Shown here: positions 19,945-30,246 of the stretch, piece after piece | How positions within the stretch are numbered: position 1 is the stretch's first letter | How the letters are laid out: every line of letters begins with the position of its first letter | Made by a program: the position numbers and the translations under genes | DNA from: Erodium maritimum | Lineage: Eukaryota > Streptophyta > Magnoliopsida > Geraniales > Geraniaceae | Assembly (NCBI GenBank): GCA_963921825.1 | Contig: OY997595.1 | Coordinates: 18,531,228-18,595,227 of the forward strand | Length of the DNA stretch: 64,000 nt | Direction of reading: 5' to 3' | The notes under the pieces: model-generated | What the model saw: the letters and a program-made list of their open reading frames with translations, nothing else | Told to the model about the DNA's origin: nothing | Databases searched by the model: none

Positions 19945-21240
19945 GAAAGAAATAACCACGCGCCCATTGTAAGTGGTCGGCATGAAGTATCCGTTGAAAA
20001 ACGGTAGAATCAACGAAATTGACTTGATGCAAATACGTGCGAATATACCATGCCACACACATTTAATTACCGCTTAAAGTGCTAGCTACTCATCAAACAA
20101 TTCGGCAAGTTCCTTTCCCTTAAAATGGCGAACCAAATTACTGATGAATCACCCTAAACTCTAATTACTCTAAAGCACCTAATGTCAGTGCTGTAAAAGT
20201 CGGACCCCTAGCTCGCCTAGGCTATGCCTAGGCGCCTAAAATGAAAAAAAACACCCCGATTAGGGTAGTCAGACGACTTCAGGCGGTGACCCGATTTAGA
20301 TCCAATTAAGCGGACTTTTGATTCCTAGGCCACCGACTCAGGTAGGCGGTGATTGGAATTGGTAGGCAGACATCATTTTTTTTTCATCTTTTGTATTTTT
20401 ATTGGTTTTGTGGTGTAGTTGTGTAAATGTGCAGGCTTGGTTTAACTTTAAAGATACAGAAAGTGGTTGAAAGAGAAAGAAAGGATGTGTTGAATAGTAA
20501 TTCAAAATGAGATAGGTGAATACAAGTAAATAAAAAAAGAAGTATAAAGGTTCGAAGTTTTTAAAATAAATTATCAAACATAAATAAATTAAAATCTTAA
20601 CCGTGCTTTACTTTACATTTCAATTCATATTCGTGACTTTTCAAAAAAATGTAGATCTTAGCATAAAGGTGAGGATTAACGTCATTTCTTAACTGTCACA
20701 TTTATCTAATTTGTACATCCTAATTATGATTGACCTTTATTTTCATAAGTTATCAAAAACTTATTCATTTTTACGTGTATTTTTAAGATTGGGGGTACTC
20801 AAACAAACGTATTCATGAAGTTAGACATATTTCGTCACCTTTATGTTAGGAACTAATTTTTTTTTGAAAAATCACGGTTAGAAATTAAAACGAAATGTGA
20901 AGTACGATTAGGACGTGAAATTAAGGTAAAAGTATATGACTATGAACTATATTTATCCCAAAAATTAAGTGAAGTGACGATAGGTTGGGAAGAGAAAGAT
21001 AGTTATGGGAAAAGAAAAAATTATACTTGGGAAGAGTAAAAGTCATCCAATTAGTGATATTTGAAATGAGTAAAAGACACATATTTAGATGTATAATTTA
21101 ATAGAATAGATATAATATATAATTGTTTTAATTTCTTATAATATAATATATAACATTATAAATTCGAATATATATATAAAATATTCGAAAAATTTGTATT
21201 TATTGTATTATATACATTTATTATTAATAATAAATAATTA
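19945..21240. other. AT-rich intergenic sequence with one GC-palindromic repeat
   Basis: Apart from 20190-20390 I see no structure. That part has palindromic cores (CTAGGCGCCTA and relatives: gcctaggctatgcctaggcg, taggcggtgac) followed by a T8 run. It resembles short dispersed GC-palindromic repeats seen in other plant genomes, perhaps SINE-like, but I find no TSD. 20590-21240 is very AT-rich (long TA runs). Confidence 0.4.
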
Positions 21241-22870
21241 CCTCACCCACAAAAATAATAATTCTCTCTCGACTTGCGAGATCTTGCTCTTTATCGAGAA
21301 AACCCTAGTCTCACCTATGGAAGCCCCTACTCCTGTCGCCAACAAGACTCGGTCATATTTCATCGCAGCCCAATGTGGTGCACACCACGCCACATATACC
21401 ACTAGTGTCTCTCCTCGGAGGTCGCGTCCCTCATTAAGAAGAGTAGGAATCGAACGACACAACAATATCTACTTCCCGTCCCTTGCCCTTCTTTTCACAC
21501 AGCTCCATCTTCGACTCCAGTGTCATTGGTAAACCCGACCTTCTCTCTGGGTTTCTCGGAACCGCTGGTTAAACCACGAAGGGGTCGATCCCCCAAGCCA
21601 AAAACCCTAACTTCTGCCCACGCTATGTTAGGGTTTTGAAACCTCCAACGCCTTCTTCTAGCTCTGCAGACCCGACTCTGTTGCTACCTCTAACGAGTGT
21701 CTCACCTCCTCAACTACTACCGGAACTTACGCTCCCTGGCACGCTGCAATTGTCGGTGGTCCCTCTTACCTTTCCGCCACCTCCTTTACTCTGAGACCCT
21801 TTTTGAGGCAAGGCTCACATGCCCATCCCAGAGAGGGAGGAATCGATTTGTGTGGGTATCGGGAGCCTTATCAGGGACCACGACTTATGAGTTGGTCGAC
21901 TGGTAGTAGGTGAGCAAGTGTCAACGGTAAGAGAGTTATAGCAGGTTGGATAACCTTCGTGATCGATCGTAGTTGAGTTTTGATGGTTTTTCCTTGATCT
22001 AGAATTGTGATACTTGATGAATGGTTGAATCGTTATCGGTAAATTGTGTTATGTCCTTGATTAAGGTACGCCCACCTTTCCACTAGATGTGATGAACGAG
22101 TGGTTGATCCAGACCCTGCAGTATTAGTGAGATCTTTTGTTTTGATGAATGCTTTGTGTATTACTTCCCTGTAATTTGTTTGTGGTTGGTCCTGACTAGA
22201 TAGTATTTGAGTTCTATTGGGATTAATCCCCGTAGCGATCACTAAGGAGGAAGTTGAAAAGTAACGTCGGGGTGTGGTTCCGACCTTGTTTGACTTGTAG
22301 AGGGTTCCAGCAGGATACATGTGCCGACGGAAATTCCGGTATGGGTTATATAGGCCACTACCTAAGTTTTCTTAAGTGTTTGGTTTTTTTCTCGTCTTGT
22401 GTTGTTACTCGGGATTTATTTGAGTTGGCGTGAGACGTTGCAAGTTGTTTTTTGTGAATCTTTGGGTAAGACGGTTTTGCACCGTTGAGTGTGACCTTTG
22501 AGTAACTAGCGTGTTCTAGAGAAGAATGATTAAGGGAAGGTTGCGTTTATTCGGGAACGATTAACGGGTACGCAAAGTCGACGGAAGATTTACATTTTTA
22601 GACGGCATCGACCTTTTTTTAATTGTTCGGCTAGTGGTCATGGGATTCTGAGTTGAGTCCAAAGAAGGGCCTAACGCGGTTCAACCGCGGCGGAGGCAAG
22701 TCAGCCCCACGAGTTATCGAACCTTTAAGAGTTTGGGCAGAGTTGGAGACGTTGGCTATAGCCTTTTTTTACCACCCTGGCGTGGGAACGTGCGTAAAGT
22801 CTACGTATTTCGACTACGGTAGTGCACTGCAGACCCCTTTCCCACATTATCGAGTGGACGAACATCGATT
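21241..22870 (+). other. Degenerate sequence upstream of the gypsy relic
   Basis: No long frame and no recognisable domain. Since 22877-23100 is the 3' end of a gypsy internal region in the same orientation, this stretch may hold older parts of the same element. 21290-21700 has a leader-like CT-rich character (aaccctagtctcacc, aaaaccctaac). No firm call is possible. Confidence 0.3.
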
Positions 22871-22876
22871 TAGCTG

Positions 22877-23100
22877 ATGATGTCTCATATGATGAACAAC
22901 CAGTTAGAACCTAGGATACACGGAAGAAGGTCCTACGGGACTAGACTATCCCATTCGTACGAGTACAAGGGAAGCACCAAAAAGCTAAATCGACTTGGGA
23001 ATGCGAGGATGACGTTCGCGCGAAGTGCCTCTATCTGTCCAACCTTTGAGGTACTACAGTTTTAAATTTCGAAGACGAAATTCTTTTAAGGGGGGTAGAC
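22877..23100 (+). pseudogene. Chromovirus polyprotein end (integrase C-terminus) and polypurine tract
   Basis: Translated across stops, the stretch reads like the C-terminal end of a Ty3-gypsy chromovirus polyprotein: EQPVRT, then TRKKVLRD, TIPFVRVQ, STWECEDDVRAK, and finally the very typical NFEDEILLRG. At least three in-frame stops show that it is dead. The tail runs into the polypurine tract AAGGGGGGTAGA (23088-23099), directly followed by the LTR at 23101, the correct arrangement for a 3' LTR. Confidence 0.75.
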
Positions 23101-25844
23101 TGTAAAAACCCACTCATTACGAAAGGGTAGTATTCTGAAATATGAAACGTTGGGTTAGGATTGTGCAACAAGTTTTTTTGAAAAAAAAGAAAAAAAAAAG
23201 AGGAAGGAGAACCGGGCCGGACCAGACCCAGTTACTCCTTTATTGGGCCGTGAGGCTCGTTACTCGCCAAAAGCCCACGACTTCGTCTGTAGCCCGTTCC
23301 GTCTGAGGCCCAAGCCCGTTTGGAGGCTTTGGGTATAAAGGCCGAAATTAGGGGTGGAAACCCTAATTTCGCAGCCTCCCTCATCGATCTCCTCTCTCTC
23401 CTTCAGCCCTTCCCTTCTCCATCTCGACGTCGACCACCCGACCTTACTCACTCCCCTTCTCTGTTCAGAGCGCACCACCACCACCCTCTCCCGGCTCCCT
23501 CTCACCATCTCCAGTCCGTCCAGCCCACTTCCCTTTTGCTCCGTCCAGATCCAACCGACCCTCTCGTCGGCCGTCCCTCACCCGACTTCCCTCGGCTCCG
23601 CCGAGCTCTTCCTTCTCTCCCCGTCTCCGTTCCACCAAAGCCGGTCGCCGGCCATCCTAAACCCAAGCTCCCTCTCAGATCTCAAACCCGAGCTCCCTCT
23701 CCCTCACCTTCCTTCGTCTCTCCACCGCGCGTAGCCCGAGCTCCACCGTCGCCGTCCACTCGCCGGATCTGTGACGGAAACCAGACTCACCGTCCAGATC
23801 CGTTACGGGGAGCTTCGCCGTGCTCAACCTCCTCCCCTCCGTCGTCCCTTTCCCCTAGGGTGAGCGTTACAACCGTGGGTTTGGTCGTCGGTGATGTCGT
23901 CGCCGGTGGTCGGAAACTTCTCCTGAGCCTCGTTTCTTACCCTTTCTTTTCTCGAACTATCTGGTTCTGTTCTATTGTTGTTGAAACTGAAGCAGAGTAT
24001 TCAAATTAGTTAAAGAAATTAAAAGAACTGGATTTAGGATCAGATCTGTTTTAAATCAAAAACGGGAAAAGAAATCAGTTTTATTTGAAAAGACTATATT
24101 TTGAACGTCTGAACGACGTAGGACTGTTGAACGTTTTGGTAACCGGAACGACTAAATCGGACTTTTAATCGGACTTAGAACGGGACAAAAGTGGAACGTT
24201 GAATCGGACCCTCGGGATTCGTGCCTCGAAGCCCCACCTCGGGATCCGTGCATTGGGAACCGTGCCTCGGTTTACGTGCACCGGGTTCTGTGCTCGGGTG
24301 CTCGAACACGATTCGTCGTAATCCCGCTTTTAGCCCGCTCGAGTTTAAAAGGCAACCGTTGTTTTTAAACTGGACTGTACCGGTTCTGAGTGTAAGTTTC
24401 ACCTGTTAAAATTAGACGTGGACTTTGCTCGAGAACTTGGATTTCGCCCGAGAAGACGGAGTTGGCCCGGTCGTCAGCAGCTAGGAGTATTATTAGAGGA
24501 AGACCACAAGGTAGGGAAAGTACTAACTCCTCGTGCATTTCAATACATAGTATGCTTATTAGGTTAATAAAATCGGAAAGGTCCTATAATTGCATATAGG
24601 ATGCGAATAACTAGAATAATCGTCTATCATTTTCTAATAATCGGACGTGTCTAATATGTATGCGTAGGATGCGAATAACTCGCTTAACTCGCTTTCAGTA
24701 CTTGGGATTTGATTTACTGGTAGATGGTCGTGATGAGCCCTAGCATTGTTTGTGTTTGCCTCACATGCTTGATCGCCTAGCTTCGAATAAGTTAAGAGTC
24801 TAATGAAACTAGCTAAATCGTATGTTTGAATGATTGAATGAATGCTTGAATGATTGAATGGATGATCGAGTATGACTGATCGTGCCAAACGGTACGATCA
24901 GGTGATCGATGGACCGATGGATCGTGTTTGGTAAGTTTAACGGTAAGTGTAAAAGTATATGGATTCCTTTTGTTTGTTGTAATGGAATTATAGTTTGCTA
25001 AGCTTTGGTTGTTACATGATTGATTAGTGTGTTATCCTCTTGTGAGTCTTTGAGTTGGGTTCTATATTGGCATGGCACCCACGCTGCGGGTGGGGTAGTG
25101 CCTGTAAGGTACCCACAGCAAGGGAAATGTTGGTGTGGGGTAGTACCTAAGTCGATGACTTGTGATCCGGTATGGTACCCACACCGAAGGAAGTGCTGGT
25201 GTGGGGTAGTATCATAGCCCGTGGTTTGATTATTGGACCCTGCGGGGCATCGACTATTTGACCCTCATATGGATGTTTCCGGTATTCTCGACGTTATACG
25301 TCTTTGTGATGTCATGCGTTCCTCCGGACCGATGGAAAATCCGATATGACACAAAGAGTCTTGTGGATCGGAGGGTGGTGACTTCATGTCCCACGACATT
25401 ACTTAAACGCTCTATCTCCTTTTGATTGTTAAGAAATGCATTGTTTCCCATATTTTCTATTGTTATTGCTAACTTCTTAAAAGCGTTAGATACCCGTTTT
25501 ATTCCCGTATTTCAACGTCTTCTTAGTTCTTCGTCTTATTGAGATTTGAACGGACTTGTGAATTTCTATTTATTAAACTAAAAGGTTACCCTTGTTATGT
25601 ATTTTCCCTACTGAGCATAAGCTCACCCCTATCTGTTTATTTATTGTTTTTACAGGCTTGCGTGATGAGTAGTGGACTCGAGGCTCGAGAGCTTCTGTGG
25701 GTCCGGGTGCACTTATTTTAGAGACGGGTTCGGTCTTACTTTTGGTTATGAACCCTATGTTAAAGGATTTGTTATGATTTTTTACTTGAGATATATTGAT
25801 TAAAGTAAAATTGGAGATTTATAGTGGATTTGAGACACTTTTAT
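23101..25844 (+). mobile_element. 3' LTR 'A' of a chromovirus-type gypsy element, 3'-truncated
   Basis: The LTR starts TGTAAAAACC right after the polypurine tract. It matches LTR B (30247-33216, opposite strand) along its length but lacks the last stretch, which in B ends GGGGCGTGACA, and also an internal segment near 25255. A TATA box (TATAAAG, 23334-23340) marks the likely promoter. The CT-rich region after it contains frames of 229 and 126 codons (23320-24009, 23354-23734), also open in B, but their Pro/Ser-rich composition looks like untranslated R/U5 sequence. The break at 25844 coincides exactly with the start of the large palindrome. Confidence 0.85.
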
Positions 25845-27291
25845 AGTAGGGCCTGAGATGCCGGTACCACCTTACCCGGTGGCTGACCGATCGCAAGAGT
25901 CTTCTCAACCGGATTCCTCATGGGTATCTAGTGGCCCTTTCAATGATACACACGGTTAGGTGCAGTAGCTGGGGATACCACCGGGCCACTGCCTTGATAC
26001 AATGGGGCCTTAGGTGCAGTAGTTGAGAACAACATTTTCTCGGGCGCCAATCTACCCCAATCAGTGGTATAAGTCTTTATCTACTGCTCCTTACAAAATT
26101 CCAGGATGGGGGAATCAAAACGGAGTGGATCCACTACCTTCCGATCACACTCAGGCACATACCACATTTATAACAGAAGTTTGAGAGTTTGGTGTAGGTA
26201 AGTGTGATACAAACAGGGTCAGAAAGTTTCTGGAAACGTAGGAGAAGCTGTCGACGAAGGGGGCGTGTCACAAGGTGCCAGTACCTGATCCTTACCGACC
26301 TTCCCCAGCATATGCCCCATTGGTCATAGGAAACCTCCAAACACAGACCCAAAGTCGATCCATTCGTCTCACCCGTGGATTTGGTTCGTACCCGCGGGGG
26401 GAGGCCATGTGCATGAACCCATGGCTGAAGTCGATCCAAAACGGGAGGCTCCCTAGCCAGAGGATCAAGGTCCCCCAAAAGAAATGGTCGACCGACAAAG
26501 CACCACGGTTCATTCCTTCGAACCCATGCATTAGCTGCATCGGTTTTGAAGTAAAAACCCTTTTTGAGGCAAGGTTCGGTTTTTACTTCAAAACCGATGC
26601 AGCTAAGGTATGGGTTCGAAGTAATGAACCGTGGTGTTTGCCGGTCGGCCATTGCTTTTGTGGGACCTTGATCCTCTGGCTAAGGAACCTCCCGTTTTGG
26701 ATCGGCTTCAGCCATGGGTTCATGCACATGGCATCCCCACGCGGGTACGAACCAAATCCATGGGTGAGACGAATGGATCGACTTTGGGTCTGTATTTGGA
26801 GGTTTCCTATGACCAATGGGGCATATGCTGGGGAAGGTCGGTAAGGATCAGGTACTGGCACCTTGTGACACGCCCCCTTCGTCGACAGCTTCTCCTACAT
26901 TTCCAGAAACTTTCTGACCCGGTTTGTATCACACTTACCTACACCAAACTCTCGAACTTCTGTTATAAATGTGGTATGTGCCTGAGTGTGATCGGAAGGT
27001 GGTGGATCCACTCCGTTTTGATTCGCCCATCCTGGAATTTCGTAAGGAGCAGTAGATAAAGAATTATACCACTGATTGGGGTAGATTGGCGCCTGAGAAG
27101 CTGTTGTTCTCGACTACTGCACCTAAGGCCCCATTGTATCAAGTCAGTGGCCCGGTGGTATCCCCAGCTACTGCACCTAACCGTGTGTATCATTGAAAGG
27201 GCCACTAGATACCCAGGGGGAATCCGGTTGAGAAGACTCTTGTGATCGGTCAGCCACCGGGTAAGGTGGTACCAGCATATCGGGCCCTACT
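25845..27291. repeat. 1.45-kb near-perfect palindrome of LINE ORF1 sequence
   Basis: Left arm 25845-26559 and right arm 26578-27291 (about 715 bp each) are reverse complements with scattered differences, separated by an 18-bp spacer. Each arm carries a fragment of a LINE ORF1 protein of the DUF4283/zinc-knuckle kind (PPVLDRLQPWVHAHG, STLGLYLEVSYDQWG, FCYKCGM). The right arm continues into the LINE 3' part (27292-27770), so the left arm is the inverted copy. A transcript across it would fold into a long hairpin. Frames on both strands here (26134-27205) are fragments of the same ORF1. Confidence 0.93.
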
Positions 27292-27770
27292 TGGACACAA
27301 AGATATGCCTGACCTAGGAGATGCACCAGTTACAGACCCTGAAGAAAGGAAAGGTTGAGAAGCAATGGGTGTGCTGACGAACACATGGAAGAACAAGCCC
27401 GGACCGCTAGGCAGACTCGCATGGAGGAATGAAAGGAATCCATTGCTCTAGTGACTGGCCTTCGGAGGGGCCCTTGGCAAGAGCTCTGCCTCCCTTGAAA
27501 CCGGTGTCAACAAGTTCGGTCGTATTTTATAGAATATGCAGCAGCTGGGCACTACCTTGAGCAGCATGCATCGGTTTCATTGTCATTTATTATTTTTTCG
27601 CCTTTATGGCTCCCCAACAAACCGCATGTGTCAGTTCTTTTGTTACAGAGTTATGCGTAGACATACCTAAGGGGCTCGATACCATGTAATAACTCTTCTA
27701 ATGTGGTTAGAGGTTTCCCTGACGCACTGCTACTATCACACTAAAGTCTAAGAAATGAAATTGCATCTTT
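27292..27770 (+). mobile_element. 3' part of an ORF1-only LINE derivative
   Basis: The sequence continues from ORF1 of the palindrome's right arm to a LINE 3' end within about 480 bp, so ORF2 is absent. The last 250 bp match 63140-63370: ttcggtcgtattttatagaa compares with ttcggtcgcactctacataa, and both copies end GCATCTTTTAGT. The poly(A) is eroded. 27771-27990 shows nothing further. Confidence 0.7.
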
Positions 27771-27999
27771 TAGTCCATAAAATAATAATTAAAAAACAAA
27801 ATCTGCTTAGATCCCAACTAGTCCCCTCCTATTGATTAGGGCTCCTTGTCACCCGATTAATGTCTAACGCTTTTTACAAATTTTCCTATAACAAAGACGA
27901 TTCGGTAGCTATTCCAAAGACGATCTAATGAAAAAGTGTTTTTTCTCTTCTTTTTGTTTCTTTCTTCTTGAGACGTAGGTTTCCTTAAAGGGAAATTTC

Positions 28000-28425
28000 A
28001 TTATAATACATTTCCAAACATTTATTTGCAAAATAATATCTTGTCAATGTTTTTTGTTGCAATAGAATACCCTTTGAAACATTTATCTACCGTTTGTACC
28101 TAACCCTTAACTTGTTGTTATTTTTCCATCTAAAGAATATAAAAAGTTCAAAATACCTCTCATCATGAAATGTCAAATTTTCAAAATCTACCATAAAAAA
28201 TAAAATATATAAGAATCTGAAAATTTAAAGATGAATTAATTTTTTTTTGACATTTCATAGTGAGAGATATTTAACAATAAAAAAATTTAACGATTAGGTA
28301 TAAAACTATAGTTAAATATTTAATAGTGTATTATATAATTTATATTACAAAAAATTATACCAAAGAATTATCTTATAAATAAATATTTTAAAGGGTATTT
28401 TATTATAAAATATTATCAACGATAA
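28000..28425. mobile_element. Degenerate short MULE-like element
   Basis: The left end (GGGAAATTTCATTATAAT, then ACATTTATTTGCAAAATAAT) resembles the terminal repeat of the MULE at 40924. Both also share internal stretches such as ACCTAAC and ATGTCAAATTTTCAAAATC-like sequence. The right side (28380-28420) is a decayed inverted match. No TSD can be seen. Confidence 0.45.
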
Positions 28426-28611
28426 AATATCGGTTCGAACCTGATACTGCTACATGAGCTAGTATCACCAAAATCATTCATTTGCTTCATTACATTAATT
28501 AAATAGTTATATGGAAATTCGATTAAACCATGCGATACGCAGAGCCTTAGTCTAGTATATTTTCGATTCTCTTCTTCTGCAGCAGTCGACTCCGGTTTTT
28601 TGGACGTGACG

Positions 28612-30246
28612 ATGTCGTCGTATCCATGCAGAGGTGGCTGGGAGGCGGGTAATGGAAGGGGAGGTACTAGGATGACGGGAAGTCCCAGTGGGGATCCGGT
28701 GTCCGTGGAGGAGGAAACGGAGACGCTTACTCCGGCGGAGAACCTGTCGCCGAGGGGAGAGGAGTCTCACCAGATGGTGTTGTCGGCACAGGCCGAGGGG
28801 GGGAGGAGTACACACCAAGGGGTCCGAGACTGCAGGGGACGACGAGGACCAACGTCAGGCGTGTCCAGGCGGTGGGACCACGGCCGAGGAAGGGGAAAGG
28901 AGGTCCGGCGAGGGTGGTCGGTGTGGGGTCTGGGAACGCAGCAACAGATTCGTTGGAGGAGTCGATGGGGTCGTTGAAGGAAGGGATGGAGCTGATCCCG
29001 ATTGTCGTCTCGTTGGATATGGGAATTCAGGCATCTGAACCGATGAATGGGGTGCCGGAGACGCCGGAGGACATGGCGTGGCGGCTAAGGAAGGGGAAGG
29101 AGCCGATGGTGGATGATGCTAGGGTTTCGCTTGGGAGGCCAAGAGAGGAAACGAGGGCTCGGGTGGTGGGCCTGTGCCTGATCGCTGATGCACGAAGGGG
29201 GTGGAGACTCGGGTCGGGCGGGCCTCAGGATCTGGGCTGGCAACCTCGAGCGGGGACAGGCCCGGGAGACCGAGAATGGAGGCCCAATGTGTTCTAGACT
29301 CAGGGAGACTCGGACACAGCCCGTTGGGCGGCTAAATATGGGGTTCGGTCAAGACAGGACCCGCGGCGGGCAGTCGGGTAGGGGTCTGGACCGGTGTGTG
29401 ATCCGGTTCAAACGGGTAAGCCGGATCCTGGCATGGTTTCAATCCTCTTGGGAGACGGGGTGCGATTGGCGTACCACGGGGGAACAAGTAGGAGATTTGG
29501 GTTCTCATATGGGCTCAATGAGGATCAAGGAGGTCGTGGTACCGGTTCAGGAGGTTACAGGCCGGGGGAATCAATACCGGTTCGCGCTAACAACTAAAGT
29601 CTTGACAACCAGAAAGATTTTATGGAAGTCAGTGGTAGCTAGGATGGAGGATGTATGGGGCATGAAGGTAGATGATATGCCGTTGGAGGGGGGTCTAGTC
29701 GCTTTCTTCTTTCAAACAGCTAAGGAGAGGGAGCGAGTCCTGCTGGGGGAACCTTGGTCTTTCTGGGACTCCCTTGTCTTGTTCACAGACCTGCGGGCGC
29801 ACATGCAGGTACGAGATCTAGAGTTTCATCACTTCTCGGTTTGGGCGAGGGTGTCGAACTTGCCAGTGGGTGCATGGACCAGAGACGTGGGGTATCGAGT
29901 GGGAAACACGTTGGGGGTCTGTCAAGGGTGGATGTGGATAAGGAGGGGCTATGTTGGGGAGATTTCATGAAGGTCCGAATCAGGGCGGATATCAGAGATT
30001 CTTTTGTAGAGTCAATTGTGGTTCCGGTTATCGGTATCTCAGGTACGGACTCGGTTATTTATTTCTTATGAACACCTTCCCGAGCACTGTTTTGGGTGTT
30101 GTTGTGCGAGACATCTGTTCCCGGTCTTCCCGGTAGTGGGTGGGGTATGGGGACCATCCCTGAAAGCGCCGGCGGACCCGAGATCGGCTTTGGAGAAGGC
30201 GAAACGTGGGAAAGGAACCCCGGGAACGAATTGGACATACATGGGA
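28612..30246 (+). pseudogene. LINE ORF1-like gene, several frameshifts (part 1)
   Basis: The N-terminal part (from M-S-S-Y-P-C at 28612) is Gly/Arg/Glu-rich and unstructured. From about 29520 a clear DUF4283 domain appears in another frame (FALTTKVLTTRKILWKSVVA, LLGEPWSFWDSLVLFTDL, VWARVSNLPVGAWTRDVGY). Next is a zinc knuckle (LPEHCFGCCCARHLF, about 30075-30125) whose last Cys is lost. At least three frame changes separate these parts. The product would have been an RNA-binding ORF1 protein. The frame breaks off at the LTR insertion at 30247. Confidence 0.75.

Noticed and set aside
26134..27205. Many open frames of 80-190 codons on both strands as separate genes
   Set aside because: They are the same LINE ORF1 fragment read from the two arms of the palindrome and in wrong frames.
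28000..28425. A 9-bp TSD for the short MULE-like element
   Set aside because: The right end is too decayed; no matching 9-mer could be placed, so only a low-confidence element is reported.
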